A stretch of 64,000 bases of DNA. Source: Acidobacteriaceae bacterium. Its GTDB lineage: Bacteria; Acidobacteriota; Terriglobia; Terriglobales; Acidobacteriaceae. The notes beneath the pieces were generated by a model, which saw nothing but the letters and a program-made list of their open reading frames with translations, did not search any database and was not told the origin of the DNA. The DNA is taken from positions 443,011 through 507,010 of the forward strand of contig PLCS01000007.1 of the NCBI GenBank assembly GCA_003134855.1, read 5' to 3'. Positions 26,814-34,800 of the stretch are shown here, piece after piece (positions within the stretch are counted from its first letter, which is position 1; each line of letters opens with the position of its first letter). The translations under genes and the position numbers were made by a program.

Positions 26814-27131
26814 ATGCAAAAGCTCTCTCTTTGGGTGCGGAATGGGTTGATGTTGGCGGGTGTGCTGGCGCTGGGGTACTGGCTCGGAGCAGGCGGCACG
26901 GCGAAGGCGTCGAGCTCCTCCGCGAGTACAGGCGATGTGCAGTTTCAACTTACCGGCGTGAATGTGAATAGTTCGCTGCTGGTCTACCAGCCGGGAACCA
27001 GGACTGTGTACGTCTACCAGGGCGCTACAACGGGAAATTAGTATCTGCAGTGCAGCTTCAAGTTTCAGCTAGGTACGCCCGGCGGCGCGATCCAGCGTCT
27101 GCCGTGTCCGGTACCGGCGCTCTTGCCGTAG
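26814..27131 (+). pseudogene. Small exported protein gene with an in-frame TAG
   Basis: The intact part (26814-27038) encodes 75 residues: an N-terminal export segment (LMLAGVLALGYWLGAGGTAK) and VQFQLTGVNVNSSLLVYQPG, then TVYVYQGATTGN. A TAG at 27039-27041 stops it. The same frame continues for 29 codons (YLQCSFKFQLGTPGGAIQRL and PCPVPALLP) to a second TAG at 27129. The extension looks like the natural end of the protein, so this is a nonsense mutation, a read-through case or a sequencing error. GGAGG precedes the ATG. Function unknown. Confidence 0.6.
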
Positions 27132-27231
27132 AGGCCGCGATCCTTTCATCCGATCCAACCGTGGCTTCGCCGAATGATTCTCGACGCGGGAGCCATTTTG
27201 CCGTTGGGCGCCCCACAGCTGACCAGCCAAA

Positions 27232-27282
27232 AATCTGGGTGGCCCACATCTCGAATTTGAGATGTGGGAGACGAAGAACCTC
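27232..27282 (+). repeat. Hairpin repeat family A, copy 3
   Basis: Flank AATCTGGGTGG, a perfect palindromic stem (CCCACATCTC at 27243-27252, complement at 27259-27268) with a 6-base loop, then the flank AGACGAAGAACCTC. Confidence 0.7.
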
Positions 27283-27286
27283 ATCC

Positions 27287-27349
27287 GCCGGGTGCCCCAC
27301 CCTGGACCAATCGATAAAGTCTGGGTAGCCCATCCCTGGTCCCTGAAAC
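27287..27349 (+). repeat. Hairpin repeat family A, copies 4 (tandem, degenerate)
   Basis: The flank CCGGGTGCCCCACCCTGG is followed by a second flank-like GTCTGGGTAGCCCATCC, suggesting two copies run together. It ends near CCTGGTCCCTGAAACTCG. Confidence 0.5.
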
Positions 27350-27460
27350 TCGACTACCTATAGTCAGAAAATAACGCCAAATCCTCGCCCCCAAACACCC
27401 CAGAGTCCCGCCATCCGGGACGATTTCAAATTATGTGATGACGTACCTGCAGTCATTCCC

Positions 27461-27620
27461 GGTAAAAGTGGACAGCTACAGGTCTCCAGTGCAGGTAAAA
27501 CCGGACAGCTACAGATCACCACTTTTCCGAAACCGGTGACCTGTAGCTGTTCATTTCGGGGGTAAACCGGAGATCAATAGCTTCACAGTTTCGCAAAACC
27601 GGTAACCTGTAGCTCACAAC
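27461..27620. repeat. Four-copy direct/inverted repeat array
   Basis: Two direct copies (GGTAAAAGTGGACAGCTACA at 27461 and GGTAAAACCGGACAGCTACA at 27494) and two inverted copies (ACCGGTGACCTGTAGCTGTT at about 27532 and ACCGGTAACCTGTAGCT at about 27598). A perfect 13-bp inverted pair is ACAGCTACAGGTC at 27472-27484 and 27538-27550. It lies in a 603-base gap with no recognisable gene. Confidence 0.7.
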
Positions 27621-27734
27621 TTTTATGGCGGGTGGCGCAGGTCCAGGAGTAAGCCATATGTGTGCCCCAGGTCCCGCTTTTGGGATCTGTGTGACCAGCG
27701 ATGCTTAGAGCGGAAGACCGTGAAGCGCGGCAGA

Positions 27735-28100
27735 CTACTTGACCCGTTTGGCGGTGAGTTCCTCGGTGGCGAAGTCGCCCACCTTGCGGGTGAACTTGAT
27801 GGTGTCGCCGTCGATCTTACCGGTGTAAGTGATCTTGATGTCCATGCCGTTGAAGCTGAGGGCCTCGGCAAAAGTAATGGTATCGCCGTCGATCTTGCCC
27901 TCTGTAATGGCGGTTGCGCCGCGCTCGTTCGTGGCCGTGCCGGTGACGGTCGCGCCATCGACATGGAACTCGTAGGTGTACTTCTGCGGGCCGATCTGGG
28001 TGTCGAACTCGGCGGTCCATTTGCCGTTGAAGTCCGCGGCGTGGGCGCCGATGGCGGTGAAGGCGACGAAGAGAAGTGCGAGGGCAATCTTGCGGATCAT
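27735..28100 (-). CDS. Small exported protein of unknown function
   Basis: 121 residues from ATG 28100, which has AGGAGGAAAGC upstream; longer frames lack a signal peptide. The export signal is MIRKIALALLFVAFTAIGAH followed by AADFNGKWTAEFDTQIGPQK. The mature part is a beta-rich repeat: YEFHVDGATVTGTATNE, ITEGKIDGDTITFAE, then ITYTGKIDGDTIKFTRKV. Such proteins occur widely in acidobacteria as periplasmic or secreted beta-barrel-like domains, but no function is known. Confidence 0.75.
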   Translation of the reverse strand: MIRKIALALLFVAFTAIGAHAADFNGKWTAEFDTQIGPQKYTYEFHVDGATVTGTATNERGATAITEGKIDGDTITFAEALSFNGMDIKITYTGKIDGDTIKFTRKVGDFATEELTAKRVK

Positions 28101-28449
28101 GCTTTCCTCCTGACCAGGTTCACGGGAGCCAAAGACCCCCGCCTGTGTGTGAAGACGCGGCGGAGGAGCGGGATGTCTCAGAATACTGCAAAAAATGAAG
28201 AGGCCGGCCGCCCCAGTTCCGGGGGTAAATGATAGAGGCGCAGCAGACCTGAAATTTTCGAGCGGAAGAGCCGCCGATCGGGCAGCCCGCAAGGAAAAAC
28301 TGGTAATCAAAACCTACTTTTCATCGATATTGGCTCAATTCCGTCCAGGAAATGAGCACGGTTTTCGAGCGAAATTTGCCGGCGCCTCCGGCCTGGATTT
28401 TCAGAGCTGGGCGAGCTCGAACTCCCGGCTACCTCGACCGGGGTTTCAC
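28101..28449. other. Intergenic region with no recognised feature
   Basis: 349 bases between two minus-strand genes. It carries the promoter side of the small exported protein gene. No repeat of the families seen elsewhere was noticed. Confidence 0.4.
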
Positions 28450-29241
28450 CTAGACCGGTCTGTTGTAGCGTCCGCGGAGGACGTTCCAGCGGATGATGGT
28501 GATCTCTTCCAGCACCTTGATGCCGTCGCGCAGGTAGCTCATGCGAGTGCGCTCATCGTTGGCCCAGCTTACCGGCACCTCGACGACGCGGAAGCCTCGC
28601 TTGAGGGCGATCAGCAGAATCTCCGGGTCAAAGCCCCAGCGCTCGATGGTCTGGAGCTGGAAGACGGTCTGGGCGGCCTGGCGGGTGAAGGCCTTGAGTC
28701 CGCACTGGGTGTCGGCGAAAGGCAGGCGCATCACCGCGCGGGTGACGGCGTTGAAGCAGCGACCAAAGAACTGGCGGAAGAGCGGCTGGCGATGCGTCTG
28801 GCGGGCGCTCTCCAGCCAGCGGGAGCCGATGGCGATGTCCGCGCCCTGCTCAATGGCGGCAAAGAGGCGTTCGGCCTCCTCGATGGGCGCGGAGAGGTCG
28901 GCATCGGTGAAGAGCGCCACTTCGCCCCGCGCCTGCAACATTCCGGCGCGTACGCTGTAGCCCTTGCCGCGATTGCCGGGGTTCTCGATCAGCCGCACTT
29001 CGGAGGCTGTGCGGGCAAAGGCGCGCACTACATCGGCGGTCGCGTCGGTTGAGCCGTCGTTGACGACGATGACCTCGGCCTCCCAGCCACGGGCGCGGAT
29101 GCAGTCCACCACCGACTTAAGCGTCGCCGGAATGCGAGCGCTCTCATTGAAGGCCGGAATCACGATGCTGTACTTCGGCCCGACGCTGTGGCTGATCTCG
29201 TCCGTCACGTTCTCTTCCCCACTCTCCATTCCCCGCCCCAT
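28450..29241 (-). CDS. Family 2 glycosyltransferase (dolichyl/polyprenyl-phosphate hexose synthase type)
   Basis: 263 residues. The GT2 fold is clear: YSIVIPAFNESARIPATLKS, VIVVNDGSTDATADVV, NRGKGYSVRAGMLQARGE, the metal/sugar motif FTDADLSAPIEEAERLF (DxD), and ERWGFDPEILLIALKRGFRV. The pattern matches DPM1/ALG5-like enzymes that load a hexose onto polyprenyl phosphate, the usual donor for cell-envelope glycan steps. There is no C-terminal membrane segment. The start may instead be the ATG at 29229. Confidence 0.88.
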   Translation of the reverse strand: MGRGMESGEENVTDEISHSVGPKYSIVIPAFNESARIPATLKSVVDCIRARGWEAEVIVVNDGSTDATADVVRAFARTASEVRLIENPGNRGKGYSVRAGMLQARGEVALFTDADLSAPIEEAERLFAAIEQGADIAIGSRWLESARQTHRQPLFRQFFGRCFNAVTRAVMRLPFADTQCGLKAFTRQAAQTVFQLQTIERWGFDPEILLIALKRGFRVVEVPVSWANDERTRMSYLRDGIKVLEEITIIRWNVLRGRYNRPV

Positions 29242-29431
29242 GCTGCTGGAAATCCCAGGGAATGCCTCAGGTCATCATAAACGCCGCCGGGCGAAGTTGG
29301 CCTGTGGCGGCTCCGGGCAGGGCATTCCGCCAAGCTATTGAGGAGAAAAGGACCAAATCCGCAGGGAAGGCAACTTTTTCATTCCAGAATGGGGCGAATC
29401 CGGTTATGCTGTGAGCGGAGGCATAGAAAAT

Positions 29432-29728
29432 ATGACAAAGGCAGACCTGGTGGAAAAGGTGACCGGCGCAGGCGACCTGACTCGGCGCGACGGCGAAGTC
29501 ATTGTCGAAACCATCTTCGACGCGGTGATCGGCGCGCTCAAGAGCGGCGACAAGATTGAGATTCGCGGTTTCGGATCGTTCCGCATCCGCCAGCGCAATC
29601 CGCGCATCGGACGCAACCCCAAGAGCGGCGAACGCGTCGAGGTTCCGGCCAAGAAGGTGCCCTACTTCAAGCCTTCCAAGGAGCTGCGCGATCTGGTGAA
29701 CCCCAAGGAAGCCAAGAGCGCCGCCTGA
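29432..29728 (+). CDS. HU/IHF-family DNA-binding protein
   Basis: 98 residues from ATG 29432 (MTKADLVEKVTGAGDLTRRD); a GTG at 29411 lies in frame but the GGAGG site fits the ATG. The signature KIEIRGFGSFRIRQRNPRIG and the arm GRNPKSGERVEVPAKKVPYF, then FKPSKELRDLVN, are classic HU/IHF. It bends DNA and compacts the nucleoid as a homo- or heterodimer. The MerR-type gene starts 222 bases downstream, after a family A repeat pair. Confidence 0.93.
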   Translation: MTKADLVEKVTGAGDLTRRDGEVIVETIFDAVIGALKSGDKIEIRGFGSFRIRQRNPRIGRNPKSGERVEVPAKKVPYFKPSKELRDLVNPKEAKSAA

Positions 29729-29738
29729 AGGACGAGGC

Positions 29739-29840
29739 AGATTGAGGCTCGTGGTTTCCCAGCCCAATGGACACAGCGGATTGAGGTTCGTGGTTTCCCG
29801 GATCCCAAGCGCGGAACTTGGGGCACCCATATTTCCCCAT
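29739..29840 (-). repeat. Hairpin repeat family A, copies 5 (two flanks in tandem)
   Basis: ATTGAGGCTCGTGGTTTCCC at 29741 and ATTGAGGTTCGTGGTTTCCC at 29780 are near-identical; the second continues through a degenerate stem to GGGGCACCCATATTTCCCC. The two flanks lie 39 bases apart. Confidence 0.7.
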
Positions 29841-29950
29841 AAAAATGGGCCTACTCGAAAAATAATGCTTCACAAATGGTGCAACTTATGGCCTATAATC
29901 CCTTTAGAGCAGGGTTTCCGCGCGCGTAGCGGTCTCCTGCCCGCGTTATC

Positions 29951-30487
29951 ATGGCCATGCAACTCACGCAGAAGAGCTCCCTCGACTCGCCCGCAATCCC
30001 CGACCGCCTCTACTTCAAGATTGGCGACGTGGCCCGCATCTGCCAGCTTGAAACCTATGTTCTGCGCTTTTGGGAGACGCAGTTTCCGCAGCTCAAACCC
30101 AACAAAAGCGGAACCGGCCAGCGGCTCTACCGTCGCCGCGACGTCGAACTGGCCCTGAAGATCAAGCACCTGGTCCACACCGAGGGCTATACGCTGGCTG
30201 GCGCGCGCCAGGTTCTTGGGCAGGCCCAGCGCCGCACCAGTCCCCAGCCAGCCCCGCAGCTGGAATTCCAGGCCGATCCGCAGTCTCAGTTGCCGCTTCC
30301 AGCCGCGGCCTCCGCCCAGCCCCTTTCCGGCCAGACTCTGGAGATCGTTACCGCGACCATTGCGAATGCCCGCGCCGAACTCCGCGAGATTGCCAGCCTG
30401 CTGGCCTCGCCCGATCCCCAGCCGTCCAGCCGCCGCTCGCGCCTGGCCACGATGCCGCCCGCTTCTGACTCACTCTTCCCGCTCTGA
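29951..30487 (+). CDS. MerR-family transcriptional regulator
   Basis: 178 residues. The N-terminal winged HTH (YFKIGDVARICQLETYVLRF, WETQFPQLKP, GQRLYRRRDVELALKIKHLV, GYTLAGARQVLGQ) is typical of a MerR subgroup that often lies after HU/IHF genes in acidobacteria. A proline/glutamine-rich linker and a short C-terminal helix (VTATIANARAELREIASLLA) follow; there are no metal-binding cysteines. The signal it senses is unknown. Confidence 0.88.
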   Translation: MAMQLTQKSSLDSPAIPDRLYFKIGDVARICQLETYVLRFWETQFPQLKPNKSGTGQRLYRRRDVELALKIKHLVHTEGYTLAGARQVLGQAQRRTSPQPAPQLEFQADPQSQLPLPAAASAQPLSGQTLEIVTATIANARAELREIASLLASPDPQPSSRRSRLATMPPASDSLFPL

Positions 30488-30493
30488 AATGAT

Positions 30494-30952
30494 TTACGCG
30501 GCTGCTTGCTGCTCGACCTGATCGTTGCGCCAAAGCTCGGTCTCGGCCTCGCGGCGCGCCTTCAAGGCAGCGCATTCCTGCCCGCCTGCATGGTCCCAGA
30601 GCAGCAACTGCTCCGCGGCATCGTCGTACCTTCCCGCGTTGAGGCACTTGAGCAGAGTGGAAGCGATGAGCCGCCCCGCGCCCAGGTTGAAGCAAAAGTC
30701 CACCAGCGCATCGAACTGGCCTTGCGTCAGCGGAACCTTCACCAGGCGCTGGACGGCCTGCTCGGCGTCGCGCACGTCGCAAGCCAGCAGGTTGGCGGCC
30801 TGCGGCTCGTCGATGCCGTTGGGAAACGAATCGCGATGCAGCAGCCGGTGGCCGTAGCTGATGGTGGGAAAGCCGGCCACATCCAGATAGACGCGGCTGC
30901 GAAAGCCCTCGGAGTTCTTGAGCAACTGCATTCCCGCTGTGCTGAGTTTCAT
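30494..30952 (-). CDS. Phage-type lysozyme (GH24 endolysin)
   Basis: 152 residues. The T4-lysozyme-like catalytic triad is in place and spaced as in T4: Glu15, Asp24 and Thr30, in SEGFRSRVYLDVAGFPTISY. The conserved LTQGQFDALVDFCFNLGAG follows. It cleaves peptidoglycan. It has no signal peptide and no holin or other phage gene nearby, so it may be a domesticated phage gene; the context does not show a prophage. GGAGGGACCG precedes the ATG. It is convergent with the MerR gene. Confidence 0.9.
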   Translation of the reverse strand: MKLSTAGMQLLKNSEGFRSRVYLDVAGFPTISYGHRLLHRDSFPNGIDEPQAANLLACDVRDAEQAVQRLVKVPLTQGQFDALVDFCFNLGAGRLIASTLLKCLNAGRYDDAAEQLLLWDHAGGQECAALKARREAETELWRNDQVEQQAAA

Positions 30953-31235
30953 CGGTCCCTCCTGTTTTTCTCTATCGTCAATTTCACGCTAGCAGGAGGG
31001 AGATAAATTTTCCGCAAAGATGGGCGAAGATCGCCAGACGAGCCGAGTGCGCGGAATCGACCCGCGCGGGCGAAATGGCACAAGATTGCACCGAACTTAG
31101 TGCAATTCTCAAGTTATGGAAAACGAACGAGTTCGCGGGAAAAACCCCGAAAAGTATTCTCTTTGAGACAGATAGCCCCTGTGCGTTTTTTGATAACAAT
31201 TAGGTGAATCAGTGTCGAATTGGTAAAATAAGCAG

Positions 31236-31784
31236 ATGGTGAAACGAGAACCATGCAACACGAGCTCAAAAACTTCGCTACGGGTTTGGCTGCTGGCGGG
31301 GGCTTCTTCTGTTGCTCTGACCGTTGGAGTGGTGGCAGTTACCACACGGACAGTGCATGCGGATGCGCCGCTTCCCCGGCCAGCGGCAACCGCTCCCCTT
31401 GCGGTTCCTGTAGTGAGCGCGACGCCAGCTATTCTGGCGCCACATCAGCCCGTGGAATCAGCTACGGCTCACGCACTTCACGGCCTTGCATCCTGGTACG
31501 GCGGCAAGTTTAACGGCCGGCCTACAGCCAGCGGAGAGCGGTATGACATGAACGCGATGACCGCTTGCCATCCAACCCTTCCCTTCGGCTCGAAGGTTCG
31601 CGTGGTGAACCTCGACAACCATCGCTCGGTCGTGGTGCGCATCACTGACCGTGGCGACCTTATCAAGGGGCGCGTCATCGATCTGTCGTATGCCGCCGCC
31701 AAGCAACTGGCCCTCCTCAAGCCCGGGATTGCCCCGGTTGATGTGGAAGTCCTCTCCCTGGGCGGCTCTCACCGCAAAAAGTAA
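31236..31784 (+). CDS. rlpA: RlpA-like septal ring lytic transglycosylase
   Basis: 182 residues. An N-terminal membrane/export segment (LRVWLLAGASSVALTVGVVA) and a proline/alanine linker precede a double-psi beta-barrel domain: GLASWYGGKFNGRPTASGER, MTACHPTLPFGSKVRVVNLD, then VVVRITDRGDLIKGRVIDLS. RlpA proteins cut denuded peptidoglycan at the septum. The C-terminal SPOR domain found in many homologues is missing here. Two cell-wall-active genes (lysozyme and RlpA) sit divergently next to each other. Confidence 0.88.
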   Translation: MVKREPCNTSSKTSLRVWLLAGASSVALTVGVVAVTTRTVHADAPLPRPAATAPLAVPVVSATPAILAPHQPVESATAHALHGLASWYGGKFNGRPTASGERYDMNAMTACHPTLPFGSKVRVVNLDNHRSVVVRITDRGDLIKGRVIDLSYAAAKQLALLKPGIAPVDVEVLSLGGSHRKK

Positions 31785-31807
31785 GCAACCGGAAGCGTTC
31801 AAAAGCA

Positions 31808-31835
31808 GCAAGGCCGGCCCTCGGGCCGGCCTTGC
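31808..31835 (+). terminator. Terminator after rlpA (shared with S53 gene side)
   Basis: A perfect stem of about 12 bp (GCAAGGCCGGCC and complement) with a tight loop, followed by CGTTTTG. It lies between the convergent rlpA and S53 protease genes. Confidence 0.75.
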
Positions 31836-31885
31836 CGTTTTGCTGGTCTGATCCCTGCTGTGCCCGTGGTGATAGCACTGTCTGC

Positions 31886-34800
31886 TTAATCTCCGGTGAC
31901 CGTGATGCTTAGCGGGCCAAAGGTGGTTGACCGGCTGGCGGAGTCAATCGCCACCACGGTCACAACATGCATGCCGGTGGAGAGCGTCGCGGCTGAATAG
32001 ATGAGCTGGTATCCGGAGTTGGTGTAAGCCGCCTTATTGAAGTACGAGGCCACATCCGGACGAGCCAGGCCCAACTCCGGCGTGCCGATCAGGCTTCCGT
32101 CGATGTAAACTATCACGTTGCTCATGGGAGAGCCGTCAAGCGTGTCGGCGACCCATCCAGCGACCAGTAGCGAATCCGACTTCGGAATCGTGGTACTGGA
32201 GGTTGAACTGTCGATAGCTACGTCAAGGTTTCCAACGGGCGGTCCCGCGGCGCCCGAACCCGAGGCGACGGTGATCGTCGCCGGGCCAAGAGTGGCTGAG
32301 CGTCCGCCAGCGTCGATCGCCACCACGGTGACGGTGTGCGTGCCGGCGGAAAGCGCCGCGGCGGAATAAACGAGCTGGTATCCGGAGTTGGTGTAAGACG
32401 GATTATTGAAGTATGCGGTCACGTCCGCGCGTGCCAAGCTCAGGGTTGGCGTGCCTATCAGGCTGCCGTCCACGTAAACCTTGACGTTGCTCAGCGGCGC
32501 GCCGTCCACTGGGTCGGCGACCCATCCTCGCACCAGCAGCGAATCCGACTGGGGAATCGTGGTGCTGCCGGTCGTGCTGTCGGCGGCCGCGTCGAGGTTT
32601 CCAATGGGCGGTCCCTGGGTGATGGTGATGGTCAACGGGCCGAAAGTAATAGTCCTCCCGCCCAGGTTGATGGCCACCACGGTGACGGCGTGTGGGCCGA
32701 GGGCCAGCACCGACGCCCCGCAGAAGAGCTGATAGCCAGATTTGCCGTAAGCCGGGTTGTTAAAGTACGCGGCCACATCCGGGCGAGCCAGGCCCATGTT
32801 GGGCGTGCCGAATGGAATCCCGTCGACGTAAACCCTGACGTTGCCCAGAGGAGAGCCATCCGTGGGGTCGGCAACCCATCCGGAAACCATCAAAGCATCC
32901 GTCTGATAGACGGTCGTACTGGAGGTCTCGGCGTCCACCGTGTATTCCAGGTTTCCAAAGGGCGGCGAAGCGGCGGCGACAACGGTGATGGAATCTGGAC
33001 CGAAGGTGGTTGACCGCCCGCCCGTGTCGATCGCGATCACGGTGACGGCGTGCGTGCCGATGGCGAGCGTCGCGGCGGAGGAGAAAATCTGGTAACCGGA
33101 GTTGGTGTAGGCCGGATTGTTGTAGTAAGCGGCCACATCCGGACGAGCGAAGCGCAGTGTTGGCGTGCCGATCGAGTTACCGTCGATGTAGACCTTGAGG
33201 TTGCTGATAGGAGCGCCGTCTGTTGGATCGGCGACCCAGCCGGAGACCATCAGCGAATCCGACTGCTGAATGGTGGCGCTGCGGGTTCTGCTGTCCACGG
33301 CCTGGTCGAAGTTTCCCAAGGGCGGATTCGCATAGATTGCGTAGGTTGCCGCAGCCACCGATGAAGGCGCATAGCCGCTGGCCACGGCGATGGCCTGGAT
33401 AGTCTCTCTCACCGAAATCGAGAAAGCGCCGGTGTATTTTGTTGAGCTGGTGGTGGGCGTTGTTCCATCGGTGGTGTAGTAGATCGTCGTGCCGGCGGTA
33501 GCGTCGGCCAGAGTCACCGACTGCACGGCCAGGTAGGTTCCCGGCGCGGGCGAGAAGAGAGGCGCAGCAACCACCAGGACCCGCACCAGGATCTGCGCGG
33601 TGTGGACGTGTCCGCCGCCGCTGGCGGTCACGCTGACCGGATAAATTCCGGAGGCCATGGAAGCGGCAATATTGATGTTGAGCGCATTCGTGGCGGGCGT
33701 GCTGACTGCCAGTGAGGCCGTGGCCAGGGTCGCCATGATGCCAGCGGGCGCGCTGGCGGAGAGCGTGACCGTTCCGCTAAACCCGTTGATCGGTGTGAGA
33801 GCCAGCGTGCTGATTCCCGTCCCAGAGGGCGAAATCGCAACTTCCGCATTTTGCGTAGTGAGTGAGAAATCCGACTGCGCGGTGATGACATTGACCGCAT
33901 TGGAGGAGGCTGCGGTGTAAGTGTTGTCACCCTGGTAAACGGCGGTGAAGACGTTGGTCCCATTGGCGACCGCGTAGCTGGGAACGGTCAGCGAGGCTGT
34001 ACCTTTGCTGACGGTTGCGGCAATGTCGAAGCTCTGGTCGTCGCTAAGGAACGCTACCGTGCCAGTGGGCGTCGCCGATCCTACGGGGCCGACGACAACG
34101 GCCGTCAGCGTAAAGCTCTGGCCGGACGCTGGGCTGGCTGCGCTTGTGGCGAGCGTAACGATGGGCGCGAGTTTGCTGGAGAGCGCGATCACCGTTCCCC
34201 CGTTGGCTACGCTGCCCAGCCAGTTGCTGTCGCCGGCGTAGGAAGCGGTTACCGGCAGCATGCCGGCCGCAACGTTGTTGAAGGTGATCACTGCTTCCAG
34301 GCTGGCGGCGCTGCTGGGGCCGTAGGCCTGCCACGCCGCATTGGCCGTTTGTCCGCCCAAAGTCACAGTTACGTTGCCGGTGGGTGGCGTTCCGTAGAGG
34401 GAAAGGTAGCCGGTCGTCAACTGCACATCGATGGCCACGCTGGCACCCGCTGCAACTGTTGGGACCAGCGGTTTGACGATCAGGCTGGTGCTGCCCTGAA
34501 TCACAGTGAACGAGGCCGCGCTGGCGGCCGAGGAGGGGTTATAGCTGGCGTCGCCGGAGTAGGACTCGCTGACCGCGTGGCTGCCCGGCGCAAAGACGCC
34601 GGTGGACCACTCCGCCACGCCGGCGGCGTTCAGCGGTTGCGTCGAGGTGGTGGTCGCCGTCCCCAGCACATCGCTGAAGGTGACGTTCCCGGTGGCCGGG
34701 GTGAGCTGAGTGGAGATGGTGGCGTTGCCGCTCACCGGCTGCGCATCCAGGAAGAGCTGCGCCCCATAAGGCAGGGTAATGCCGGAGGAAAGTTGGTAGA

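Noticed and set aside
27461-27620. CRISPR array
   Set aside because: Only four units in mixed orientation with uneven spacing and no spacers of constant length; no cas genes.
30494-30952. Prophage remnant around the lysozyme gene
   Set aside because: No holin, integrase, portal or tail genes nearby; neighbours are chromosomal genes.
31889-33325. Assembly-error duplication in the S53 gene
   Set aside because: The four repeats differ at many positions and keep the frame, so they are real protein repeats.
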